Source of the DNA: ECT2AJA-044 sp965262845
GTDB taxonomy: Bacteria > Bacteroidota > Bacteroidia > Flavobacteriales > ECT2AJA-044
Length of the DNA: 64,000 bases
Reading direction: 5' to 3'
NCBI GenBank assembly: GCA_965262845.1
Contig: CBDHFX010000002.1
Coordinates: 992,001 to 1,056,000, forward strand
Positions 43,876 to 53,400 of this stretch are shown here, piece after piece (within the stretch, counting starts at the first letter, position 1; every line of letters begins with the position of its first letter). The notes below the pieces were generated by a model, which searched no databases, was not told where the DNA came from, and saw only the letters and a program-made list of their open reading frames with translations. A program made the translations under genes and the position numbers.

Positions 43876-44901
43876 ATGGGGGCTAAGATCCTGGTAACGG
43901 GCGGGCTCGGGTATATAGGATCCCACACCTGTGTATCATTGATCGAACAGGGATATACCCCTTTGGTGATCGATAACCTAAGTAGATCGGACTATGAGGT
44001 CAGAGGGAGGATCGGGAAGATCGTCGGTGGTGAGATCCTGTTTGAGCAGGTCGAGATGTGCCACTTGGAAGAATTGTCCGGGGTTTTCGAGCGGCATTTG
44101 GACATAGCTGGAGTGATCCACTTTGCCGCTTTTCTGCTTGTGAACGAATCCGTGGATAAACCGCTCAGGTACTACGAGAACAACCTGATCTCGACAATGA
44201 ACCTGGCCAGATGTATGGACAAGTATGGGGTTAGCCCGATCGTATTCAGCTCCAGCTGTACTGTTTACGGCAATCCTGATCATCTCCCCGCAGGGGAAGA
44301 TGCTCCTGTGAAGGAAGCGGGATCTCCATACGGTAATACCAAAAAGATCGGAGAGGATATATTGCGCGACTTCAGCAAGGTCTCTGGGATCAACGTGGTC
44401 TCACTGCGCTATTTTAATCCCATCGGAGCCCATAAAACGTCAATCATCGGGGAGTTTCAGGATGGGGAGCCACATCACCTTGTTCCATACATTACGCAAA
44501 CGGCCATGGGAAAGCGTGCGTTTTTGCGGGTCTTCGGGGGCGATTACAATACGCGGGACGGATCGTGCATCCGGGACTATATCCATGTGGAGGACATTGC
44601 CGAGGCACATATTTTGGCTGTGCAGCGATTGATCAATCGGAAGAACAAGGGTGATTTCGAAGTATTCAATCTCGGTTCCGGGAATGGGTCAACGGTTCTG
44701 GAGATGATCAAGGCCTTTGAGTCAGCTACGGGTATTCGGCTTGCATACAGGATCGTGGATCGTCGGCCCGGAGATGTGGAAGCGGTGTACGCGGATATTT
44801 CGAAGGCACGTGAAGTATTAGGCTGGGAGCCGAAACGTTCACTTGAAGAGATGCTCGTTTCGGCATGGAACTTTGAAAAAGCACTTAAAGAACAAACGTG
44901 A
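43876..44901 (+). CDS. galE: UDP-glucose 4-epimerase
   Basis: 341 aa. NAD motif GGLGYIGSHTCVSLIEQGY, SSSCTVYG and YGNTKKIGEDIL (Tyr-Lys pair), RYFNPIGAHKTSIIGE, and DGSCIRDYIHVEDIAEAH. Interconverts UDP-glucose and UDP-galactose in the cytosol. It sits 3 bp after the decarboxylase stop, so it is in the same operon. Confidence 0.95.
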   Translation: MGAKILVTGGLGYIGSHTCVSLIEQGYTPLVIDNLSRSDYEVRGRIGKIVGGEILFEQVEMCHLEELSGVFERHLDIAGVIHFAAFLLVNESVDKPLRYYENNLISTMNLARCMDKYGVSPIVFSSSCTVYGNPDHLPAGEDAPVKEAGSPYGNTKKIGEDILRDFSKVSGINVVSLRYFNPIGAHKTSIIGEFQDGEPHHLVPYITQTAMGKRAFLRVFGGDYNTRDGSCIRDYIHVEDIAEAHILAVQRLINRKNKGDFEVFNLGSGNGSTVLEMIKAFESATGIRLAYRIVDRRPGDVEAVYADISKAREVLGWEPKRSLEEMLVSAWNFEKALKEQT

Positions 44902-44902
44902 G

Positions 44903-45943
44903 ATGACAGATTTCAAAAGGACCTTGCTGGTAACGGGTGGGGCTGGATTCATCGGCTCGCACGTGGTTCGTTTGTTCGCAGATAAGTACCCGGATACCTT
45001 GATCGTCAATTTGGACGCTCTCACCTACGCCGGTAATTTGGAGAACCTGAGAGATATTGATCAAAAACCGAACTACGTGTTCGAAAAACTCGATATCAAC
45101 GATGCGGTGGCGCTGAAGAATTTGTTTGGCCGTTACGAATTCGACGGAGTGATCCATCTGGCGGCCGAGAGTCATGTGGATCGCAGTATCAGTGATCCGC
45201 TGGTGTTTGTTCGGACCAATATCATGGGGACCGTGAATTTGCTGAACGAAGCGGTGGATGCATGGAAGGGCCAGTACGAGGGAAAGCGATTTCACCACAT
45301 TTCGACCGATGAAGTCTATGGTACCCTGGGAGAAACGGGCTTATTTACGGAAACGACTCCGTACGATCCGAACTCTCCTTATTCGGCCAGTAAGGCGGGT
45401 AGCGACCATTTTGTTCGCGCTTACGGTGAAACATATGGATTACCCTATGTGGTCACAAACTGTTCAAACAACTACGGTCCGAATCAATTTCCGGAAAAGC
45501 TGATACCCTTGTTTATCAATAATATCAGGCAGAGCAAGCCTTTGCCGGTTTACGGCGACGGAAAATATACTCGCGATTGGTTGTACGTGATCGATCACGC
45601 CCGGGCCGTTGACCTGGTGTATCACAAGGGAGTCAATGCTGAAACCTATAACATTGGTGGATTCAACGAGTGGCAGAATATTGATCTGATCAGAGTGTTG
45701 ATCAGGCAAATGGATAAAAAACTAGGACGCGAACCGGGGACCTCGGAAAAACTGATTTCCTATGTTAAGGATCGTCCGGGACATGATCGCCGCTATGCGA
45801 TTGATGCCAGTAAGATCAGGAATGAGCTGGGATGGGAGCCCTCAGTGAGTTTTGAGGAGGGGTTATCCGAAACAATTGATTGGTATCTGGCTAACGGGTC
45901 ATGGATGGCCCGGATCACATCGGGTGCCTATCAAGACCATTAA
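44903..45943 (+). CDS. rfbB: dTDP-glucose 4,6-dehydratase
   Basis: 346 aa from the ATG at 44903. The in-frame ATG at 44843 would run through the end of galE. It has GGAGFIGSHVVRLF, STDEVYGTLGETGLFTETTPYDPNSPYSASKAGSDH (DxE and YxxxK catalytic residues), CSNNYGPNQFPEKLIPL and YGDGKYTRDWLYV. It makes dTDP-4-keto-6-deoxyglucose. Neither the thymidylyltransferase RmlA nor the later Rml enzymes lie next to it, so they must be encoded elsewhere. Last gene of the operon. Confidence 0.95.
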   Translation: MTDFKRTLLVTGGAGFIGSHVVRLFADKYPDTLIVNLDALTYAGNLENLRDIDQKPNYVFEKLDINDAVALKNLFGRYEFDGVIHLAAESHVDRSISDPLVFVRTNIMGTVNLLNEAVDAWKGQYEGKRFHHISTDEVYGTLGETGLFTETTPYDPNSPYSASKAGSDHFVRAYGETYGLPYVVTNCSNNYGPNQFPEKLIPLFINNIRQSKPLPVYGDGKYTRDWLYVIDHARAVDLVYHKGVNAETYNIGGFNEWQNIDLIRVLIRQMDKKLGREPGTSEKLISYVKDRPGHDRRYAIDASKIRNELGWEPSVSFEEGLSETIDWYLANGSWMARITSGAYQDH

Positions 45944-46059
45944 CACGTATAACGATTGCTAAAGAAGTGCGTTACCGGTAAGTTCGGCTGGGACGTGGAT
46001 CGTGCTTTTCACGGTATTTTGCCAGGTACGATCGCGATCGTTGGTACGTTGGATAAACG

Positions 46060-46944
46060 TTATCCGAAGCTGAAAGAAGAAACATTCGCCTGGCGATAGA
46101 TCTTTTTCACCAACCCCTGCAACACTTTCCCGGGCCCCACCTCCATAAAGTCGGTTGCGCCGTCGGCTACCATAGCTTGTATGCTTTGCGTCCATTTCAC
46201 AGGTGCGGTCAACTGAGCCACCAGATTTTTTTGGATAGTTTCCGCATCTTGTATGGCCACGGCTGGCACGTTTTGATACACCGGACAGATCGGATCACGG
46301 AATGCTATTGTTTTGATCGCTGTTGCCAGCTTCTCGCGGGCCGGTTCCATCAGTGGCGAGTGAAAAGCTCCGCCGACAGGAAGGATCAGGGTGCGACGCG
46401 CCCCTGCTTCCTTCATTTTTTCGCATGCGGCTTCCACAGCTGAACGCGCCCCTGAGATCACCAATTGTCCCGGACAGTTATAATTGGCCGGTACCACAAC
46501 CCCGTCGGTTTCCGCACACAATTGCTCCACGACATCGTCATTGAGTCCGATGACCGCAGACATAGTTGACGGCTCCGCCTGGCAAGCTTCCTGCATGGCC
46601 AGGGCCCGCTGTGAAACAAGCTGAAGTCCATCTTCGAAATGTATGGCCTTTGAGGCCACCAGGGCGCTGAATTCGCCCAGTGAGTGGCCAGCGGTCATAT
46701 CCGGCCGAAAGGCCGGTCCCATCGCTTCAGCAGCAACCACACTGTGCAAAAAGATTGCTGGCTGGGTCATCCTGGTTTGTTTCAGTTCTTCCTGGGTACC
46801 GTTGAACATGATGTCGGTAATGCGGAATCCAAGGAGATCATTGGCTTGTTCAAACCGGTCCTTCAATGCGCCACCAGAGTTATAGAGGTCCTGCCCCATA
46901 CCAACGAACTGGGCACCTTGACCAGGAAATACATATGCGGTCAT
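46060..46944 (-). CDS. fabD: Malonyl-CoA:ACP transacylase
   Basis: 294 aa. FPGQGAQFVGMG at the start, the nucleophile in AGHSLGEFSALVAS, QRALAMQEA with the substrate Arg, and the catalytic His in VGGAFHSPLMEPA. It loads malonyl onto ACP for fatty acid synthesis. A frameshifted small gene ends one base upstream of its ATG, and queD lies beyond that, so all three probably form an operon. Confidence 0.96.
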   Translation of the reverse strand: MTAYVFPGQGAQFVGMGQDLYNSGGALKDRFEQANDLLGFRITDIMFNGTQEELKQTRMTQPAIFLHSVVAAEAMGPAFRPDMTAGHSLGEFSALVASKAIHFEDGLQLVSQRALAMQEACQAEPSTMSAVIGLNDDVVEQLCAETDGVVVPANYNCPGQLVISGARSAVEAACEKMKEAGARRTLILPVGGAFHSPLMEPAREKLATAIKTIAFRDPICPVYQNVPAVAIQDAETIQKNLVAQLTAPVKWTQSIQAMVADGATDFMEVGPGKVLQGLVKKIYRQANVSSFSFG

Positions 46945-46945
46945 A

Positions 46946-47139
46946 TCAATGGGTTTTGGTCATGATTTCGGAGATGGTGATTGAGTAGCCGTCTATTTCC
47001 ATATTTTCTTCTTTCAATGCCTGCCCTGGACTGCTCCACAGGTGCGATCACTATGATCTTCAGATTGGGATCTGTTTGCCCCAGGTACCAGGTGATGCCT
47101 TCGCTCGCGAACCGCGCTGAAACTTTCGGTTGAGCTCAT
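46946..47139 (-). pseudogene. Small frameshifted gene between queD and fabD
   Basis: Starting at the ATG at 47139 one frame reads MSSTESFSAVRE; a second frame goes on with GITWYLGQTDPNLKIIVIAP then VEQSRAGIE; a third finishes EENMEIDGYSITISEIMTKTH and its TGA lies one base before fabD. Each piece looks like real protein, and the pieces abut in order, so this is most likely a roughly 65-residue gene with two frameshifts or sequence errors. Function unknown. Confidence 0.45.
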
Positions 47140-47173
47140 TTCCCGATAAAGTTGAGGGGGAATATGGCCGGTC

Positions 47174-47593
47174 TTATTCTCCACAATATTCAACGAAGTT
47201 GTTTTCTGTTTCTTCGAGCCGAAGTTTATGCAAAGTCGCACCCAGAGCCCTGATTTTTGGCGTCAAAATTTTCCAGAACTCAATAATAAGCATTTCCGTT
47301 GAGGTTATTTTTTCGCGCATAAAAGCCACGTCCCGATTCAGGTTTCGGTGATCCACCTGGTCAATCACCTGTTCCTTTATGACCCGGCTCAGATCTGCTA
47401 AATTGACTACGAATCCGGTGTCCGGATCCGGTTCTCCCCTGACCGTTACGGTGAGCACGAAATTATGTCCGTGAAAGTTCTCGTTCGCACATTTACCAAA
47501 CACTTCATCGTTCTGCTTTTTTGACCAGTTCGGATTGTATAATTGGTGTGCTGCACTGAAGCGCTCCCTCCGTTGAATGTACATTGTTGCCAT
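47174..47593 (-). CDS. queD: 6-carboxy-5,6,7,8-tetrahydropterin synthase family (QueD/PTPS)
   Basis: 139 aa from the ATG at 47593 (MATMYIQRRERFSAAHQL); a third-position ATG at 47584 is equally possible. Zinc ligands are His in FSAAHQL and the pair in NFHGHNF; the Cys in GKCANENFHGHN and the Asp-His in QVDHRNLN complete the catalytic site. The family makes 6-carboxytetrahydropterin for queuosine, or 6-pyruvoyltetrahydropterin. The longer in-frame start at 47656 adds a nonconserved stretch. Confidence 0.92.
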   Translation of the reverse strand: MATMYIQRRERFSAAHQLYNPNWSKKQNDEVFGKCANENFHGHNFVLTVTVRGEPDPDTGFVVNLADLSRVIKEQVIDQVDHRNLNRDVAFMREKITSTEMLIIEFWKILTPKIRALGATLHKLRLEETENNFVEYCGE

Positions 47594-47740
47594 GACCCAT
47601 AGGAATTTGGCGTAAAGATATGAAGAGGAAGGTATCTGACCGAAGGTCATCGTCAATCTCCGATGAGCGCTCGGCTACAGTAAAAGGGAATGGGGGCCGG
47701 GGTTGGTTGCTCACCATTGAGGACAGCTTCGGAAGCAGTT

Positions 47741-49372
47741 TCATTCAGTGAGGTGTTCGCTTCGGCGGTAAAGCTGGGCGGCTCCAGTCGGTTTTGAGAT
47801 GAAGATGCGTTCATAGCCACCGATGTCGAGTTGCTCCAGAATATGCTGGGTGTTCTCATGTTGGAGATCGCGCAGTTGCCACAGGAGGACATAGTCGACA
47901 TACCCACCTGTTTTTTCATGGAACGAGAGGAAGTCAACCTTCGGAGGCTGCATTTCGATGGCTCCGATATGTTGGAACGGGTTTTTGTCGGGTCGGAAGA
48001 GAACCGGGAAATAGTTTGTGTTGCCTTCGTAGTTGTCCATTTCAACGATGCGGCGTTTGGCAGCTATAATGCCAGCGGCGTGGAGGAAGGGTCTGACACG
48101 GTATGCTATGGGCTGGTCGTTCTCGTCCCGTCCCTGATGGCTGAAGCACAGGGGCAGGAGAGTTGTGTTTGGTTCGATATGGTCACCGGCGGCAATGTAT
48201 TCTTTCAGATAATTATTTAGTTGGGCGTAGCTGCGTATGTGCATGACCAGGAATGCCACAGCAATGGTTGTGGCGCAGACCTGCACCGTTCGCATAGCGT
48301 AGGGACGCCAACGCTGTCCGGCCATCCAGAGGAGCAGGCTGAAATAGGGGAACAGGATCATTCGATGTTTGATGAATTCTCCGCCGAATATTTTGTCAGG
48401 TGCGATAAAATAAATGTACACATAGAGGGCTGAGACGAGCAGGAGGGCGTCCCACCGGTTCCATTGCCAGTGGACGACCTTGGAGATGAAGGCATAGGCC
48501 GTCAAGACTGCAAAGAGAAAAACGAGTGTAACAGCGAGCCATCGTTCAAATTCATGGTATGAGACGAGCGATTCCAGGGTTAGAAGCCGGCCCAACTGAA
48601 AGGTCATGGGGGTAGTCGTTCCACTGTCGGCACCTTTTTGGTGCATAAAATTCAGGGCGAAGAGGAGCGTGGGGATGAATGCGATGAAAGGGATAAGGGC
48701 TCGGGATCTTAGCCGCTTCCAGAAAGGTATTGATTGTCCGCGAAAGTGGTTCGAAAGATCGAACGCAGTGAATAGAAAGGCCAATAATCCGATGGCAACA
48801 CAGGTCGTTACGACGGTGAAGATATGGGAGAAGTAGAGGGTGAGCCATAAAAGGGTGAGGGTTAAGCCTTCGCGCCATCTGAAATGTTCCTGCTTTTTTA
48901 ACCAATAGCCTGTCACCAGGAAGAAGATGGGAAGGCTGTATGAAAAGTTATAAAAGCCTTTGTGGAGCAGGTAGTTGAACACGAAAGGGAACGACAGGAC
49001 AGCTAAGCTTGAGTTTTTGTGGTCAACTGCACGGACAGCGAAGCGGGCGGAGAGGGGGAGCAGAATGATATAACCTGTCAGGTATAGCTTTTCCGCAACG
49101 AGAAGTGGTAGAAGGTACATGAGTCCTGCAAGGACGAGGTGCCCGGTCCAGTTTGGCTCTGGGTTGGAATTGATGACGTAGTACTCGCGGAAGATAGATC
49201 GGTCAGGATGGTTGTATTCGCGTAGGACATTGGCATTGTTGAGGTGGGTGGGTCCGTCTTGAGAGGGGAAATAGGGGAATATCCAGACCGGGACGAGATG
49301 GAGAATGATCAATGCAACAAAGAGTGCTTTTTCAGGGACATGAAGCCGCTGGATGAGTTGGCTCTTCATCAT
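47741..49372 (-). CDS. Polytopic membrane protein, possible GT-C-like glycosyltransferase
   Basis: 543 aa with about ten hydrophobic helices in the first 390 residues and a roughly 130-residue soluble C-terminal part. The first periplasmic loop carries FPYFPSQDGPTHLNNANVL, and an acidic pair near the start of that loop is a feature of GT-C transferases; the resemblance is weak. The C-terminal half ends RIFISKPTGAAQLYRR. It overlaps the upstream DUF6580-type gene by ATGA, so the two form an operon. No family name can be given safely. Confidence 0.6.
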   Translation of the reverse strand: MMKSQLIQRLHVPEKALFVALIILHLVPVWIFPYFPSQDGPTHLNNANVLREYNHPDRSIFREYYVINSNPEPNWTGHLVLAGLMYLLPLLVAEKLYLTGYIILLPLSARFAVRAVDHKNSSLAVLSFPFVFNYLLHKGFYNFSYSLPIFFLVTGYWLKKQEHFRWREGLTLTLLWLTLYFSHIFTVVTTCVAIGLLAFLFTAFDLSNHFRGQSIPFWKRLRSRALIPFIAFIPTLLFALNFMHQKGADSGTTTPMTFQLGRLLTLESLVSYHEFERWLAVTLVFLFAVLTAYAFISKVVHWQWNRWDALLLVSALYVYIYFIAPDKIFGGEFIKHRMILFPYFSLLLWMAGQRWRPYAMRTVQVCATTIAVAFLVMHIRSYAQLNNYLKEYIAAGDHIEPNTTLLPLCFSHQGRDENDQPIAYRVRPFLHAAGIIAAKRRIVEMDNYEGNTNYFPVLFRPDKNPFQHIGAIEMQPPKVDFLSFHEKTGGYVDYVLLWQLRDLQHENTQHILEQLDIGGYERIFISKPTGAAQLYRRSEHLTE

Positions 49373-49950
49373 TTCAGTTGACTGCTTTTTTGTTTTGGAG
49401 GACCTGGTCTCACTGGCAAAATCCTGTGGCGCATGGCAACTTCGAACAATCCGAAGAGCACTCCTGAGTACAGAAGGGTTCCTGCAAATTCATTGCGGAA
49501 GAAGGGAATAGCTGCTTCGTAGCAGAGCATTAATCCCTGAAAGTTAGCCGGATAAGGGCTATGTGTTCCGGACCAAACCCCGAAATTCGTGATCAGGAAG
49601 AAGGACAGTGATGCGAGTACGGTTCCGAAAAGGAGTCGTTTGACTGTCATCCGGCGGAGCATGAGCTGTCCGATTATGACGATCAGTATCATTCCGGCTG
49701 CGATATAGCCAAATCCTTCCGTGAGGAAGACGAAGCCGTTGTAGTAGCTGGCATAGATGGTATTGTTGATTAACAGATCGCTCAGCCACAAAGCGGCAAT
49801 GGGTATGATAAACGCCAGCCGCTGATCCGTCAGTTTAGCACCGGCAAACAGGGCAATAGCTCCGACGGCCGTGAAATTGGGAGGGTGAGGGATCAATCGG
49901 CTCAGGGCAGCAAAAAGAATAAGCAGCAGGATGAATCGTTGTTTAGGCAT
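49369..49950 (-). CDS. DUF6580-type small membrane protein
   Basis: 193 aa from the ATG at 49950 (MPKQRFILLLILFAALSRLIPHPPNFTAVGAIALFAGAKL); a longer in-frame start at 50073 adds a charged, nonconserved stretch. Four to six membrane segments; the pattern LIPHPPNFTAVGAIALFAG, ALWLSDLLINN, FFLITNFGVW and GLMLCYEAAIPFFRNEFAGTLLYSGVLFG fits the DUF6580 family, suggested to be transporter components similar to ECF S-subunits. The substrate is unknown. Its stop overlaps the ATG of the next gene. Confidence 0.75.
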   Translation of the reverse strand: MPKQRFILLLILFAALSRLIPHPPNFTAVGAIALFAGAKLTDQRLAFIIPIAALWLSDLLINNTIYASYYNGFVFLTEGFGYIAAGMILIVIIGQLMLRRMTVKRLLFGTVLASLSFFLITNFGVWSGTHSPYPANFQGLMLCYEAAIPFFRNEFAGTLLYSGVLFGLFEVAMRHRILPVRPGPPKQKSSQLK

Positions 49951-50442
49951 AGCGAAGGTTCTCAATGAAGAGGTAAAATTAAAAATTTTTGGGAGCTTTC
50001 TGAAAGAGTCGTGGTTGTACTGATGCAATCTCACTGAGGTAATCCGTTTTTTTTTACTATCTGGAGATAGCATACCTGCCTGGCTGCGAAGGAAAAAAAT
50101 TCCTGAACACCTTTAAACTAAACCGTATTGATTGCGTATTAAATGGAGGGAAGGCATAAATTTGTAGACAAAATGCCTACTGAAGCATCAAGTAAAGCCG
50201 TTATGAAGCAAGATCTTCACATGTCTGAAAAACGACCATTTCGATGATTATCGGAACAGGTCAGTTGCCTGCGGCAAAACGAAAAACAGGATAACCCCGA
50301 TACCTCAGTGCATCGTCGTCTGACCCGCAAAGTGAAAGAGCTCCATCAAAACTCTTGCATAGCCATTGATTGCACTTTTGGATTAAAAGTTCACAAGTAT
50401 TACCTTTACAGCCTGATTCATGTGAAAAATAGTCGTATTCAA
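49951..50442. other. Intergenic leader of the giant T9SS gene
   Basis: 492 bp between divergent genes. A -7 box TAAATTTG lies at 50157-50164, followed by a 24-codon open frame (50173-50247, MPTEASSKAVMKQDLHMSEK...) and about 195 bp to the main ATG. I see no terminator or riboswitch fold. Confidence 0.4.
50157..50164 (+). promoter_or_regulatory. -7 box of the long leader
   Basis: TAAATTTG matches TAnnTTTG, with a TTG about 22 bp further upstream (50132-50134). It gives a leader of roughly 270 nt before the ATG at 50443. Confidence 0.45.
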
Positions 50443-53400
50443 ATGAAAAAGCTGCTCCTTTTGCTGGTACTGGTGGCCCTTGGTACCGGGGCTTCCGCTT
50501 CGCACATCATGGGGGGAGAGATCACATGGGAGTGCGATCCCAATGGCAATTATCTCTTTACCCTGAAGGTATATCGGGATTGTAACGGAATTCCGCAGCC
50601 TACCTCTTCCCAAACCCTGGATATATGGAACTATACCTCATCCCCGAATACCATCATCTGTAACTTTGTTTCACAGACCGATATTTCGCCACCCTGTGGC
50701 TTTCCATGTTCGAATCCAATTGAAGGTTCCGCAGAGGAGTTCATATACATTTCGGGTCCCGTGACCCTGAACGGGACACCACCGGCGAATGGATGGATAT
50801 TTACCTGGGACGATTGTTGCCGCAACAACGCCATTGACAACCTGGCTTTCACTGGTGGCCACACGCTGAGGGCAATTATGTACCCCTATACACCGGTCGG
50901 GGCCACTATACCGAATATAGCGCAACCTTGCTATGATAACTCTCCGGTTTTCCTGGAGATACCGGCCACTGTGATCTGTACCGGTTTTGACTTTACCTAT
51001 AACCAGAATGCCTTTGATCAGGATCTGGATTCCCTTTACTACGACTGGGATCAGCCATTGGATAACGATCCCTGGCCGGCGACGATCATACCCTTTGTGG
51101 CCGGGTTTTCGTATACCAATCCGTTCCCCGGGCCCACACAAAACCCGAACAATACAGGAGCTTCCCTAAATAACCAGACGGGAGAGATATCCATACTAAA
51201 CTATACTTCCGGATCCTATGTGAGTGTGATTCGGGTAGAGGCCTGGCGTTGTGGACAAAAGATTGCGGAGATCTTCCGGGATATTCAAACGACCTATTTA
51301 GGGGGTGCGGATTGTCCGGGGCTTCCGGGTGGTTTAACAAACGAGCCGCCAGATGTAACGATATCGGCTTCCACCTTTACCCAGGTGAATCCATCCCTGT
51401 TTGTTGATACCGTATTTGCAGGTCAGGCTCTGACCTTTAACATGCAGGCTTCGGATTTTGATCCGCAGCCGGTCGGATCGCCCAGCCCGGTCCAGGAGGT
51501 GACGATCGAGGCTTCCGGTGCACAGTTCGGAGCCGGATTCACCAGCACCACAACAGGATGCCTGCAGCCCCCTTGTGCGACCCTGAATCCACCCACGCCC
51601 ATCACGAACCCGATCGGTACGGCAACGACCTTTACCTGGAATACGGATTGCTCTAACCTGGTCTATAGTAACGCCTGTGCTTCAAGTAATACATATGCGT
51701 TCCTACTGAGGGCATCGGATGACTATTGCAATGCTCCCGCCTTTTTCTATGGCACTTTTTTGGTGACCATTCTCCCAGGGTCTTCGGACCCACTTGAGGT
51801 TAATTGTATCCGTACCCTGAATAATGGGGATATAGAGATTGACTGGAGTTTTCCTTCGGATACAGGACAGAATTTCAATGAATACGTCATTTACCATGAA
51901 CCGGCAGGAGGTGGTGGATACAATCCAATCGGAACAATACAGGATCCTGACATCATTACCTTTACACACATCGGGGCACCCGGAGGGGGTAGCTACCTCG
52001 TGCGACAATCCACCGGTTGTGGCTTATTGTCGCCCCCGAACGACACTGTTTCACCGATCGAATTGATCGTAACAGCCCCGCCACCCGGATCCGTGGCCAA
52101 TCTGGTGTGGAACCCGCCTTTCCCAGGCGGATTACCGGCTACGTCAACGGGCTACTACTATATTTACCGTGAGTATCCGGCAGGAAACTGGTCCTTGCTT
52201 GACTCAACTATGACTACGACCTATTTCGATACGGTTGACCTATGCGACGAATTTATCAATTACCGCATTGAAGCCCTGGATACGGCCCGGGACTGTAGTT
52301 CCATGTCGAATGTTGATGGAGCCCAGCTGGGTGATTTGAATCCTCCAAATGTGAGTACAGCCGATAGCGTTACGGTAGACATCAACAACAACCTGGCGAG
52401 TATTTCGTATCAGGCCACTACTGCTACGGATGCAGCTTACTACGTCATTTACACCTGGGATGACGTAAACATGGCCTGGAATCCGATCGATACGGTATAC
52501 GATCTGAACCAAACCACCTATGTCAATTTGAACAGTAACGCGGCGAATGGGCCTGAATCATACGGAGTGGCTGTTGTAGACAATTGTGAAAACCGTTCAC
52601 CCGTATCGAGTATACACACAACGGTGTACCTGGACAGCTACCTGAATGTCTGTACCTACACCGACAGCCTATGGTGGACCAGCTACGTTGGATTTCCCAT
52701 GGCTTCGTACAATATTTACGTTAGTGAGAACAGCGGGCCGCTTACCTTGCTGGGAACGGCGATGGCCGGAGATACCACTTTTACGCATACGAACCTTACG
52801 CCATTCAGCAGCTATTGCTATTTTATTGAAGTGGTCGGAACGGCTATGGAAACCTCAAGATCCAATCAATTGTGTGTTTTTGCAGATATTCCACTGCCTC
52901 CCCGGTGGGAGTACACAAAATATGTATCGGTAGATATCGCGGCTAATATGATCGACATGGAGGTATACGTCGACACCCTGGCTAATGTCATTGAACACCG
53001 CATCGAACGTTCATCCGATCTTCTGGGGCCTTATGCCCAGATAGGGCTGATGCCACAGCCGTTGACAGGTGATGAGTTCGATTACCAGGATCTGTCTGCC
53101 AGCTTCAACCAACAGGCATATTACTATCGCGTTGTAGCGGTAGATAGCTGCGGTGCCGACATCCTGGTATCCGATACATCGAATACTATTCACTTGTCTG
53201 TAGTTGCCAATGCGGACTTAACCAACGACCTGATTTGGAACGAATACCGTCATTGGGATGGAGGAGTTGAGTCGTACAATATCTACCGTTGGATCGACAA
53301 TATTCCAAACATGACGCCTTTGACCAATGTGCCCGGAAATACAGCTTCCTGGACGGATGACCTGAATTCGACCTTTCCTGGTCAGGATGGGTCAGGTGTT

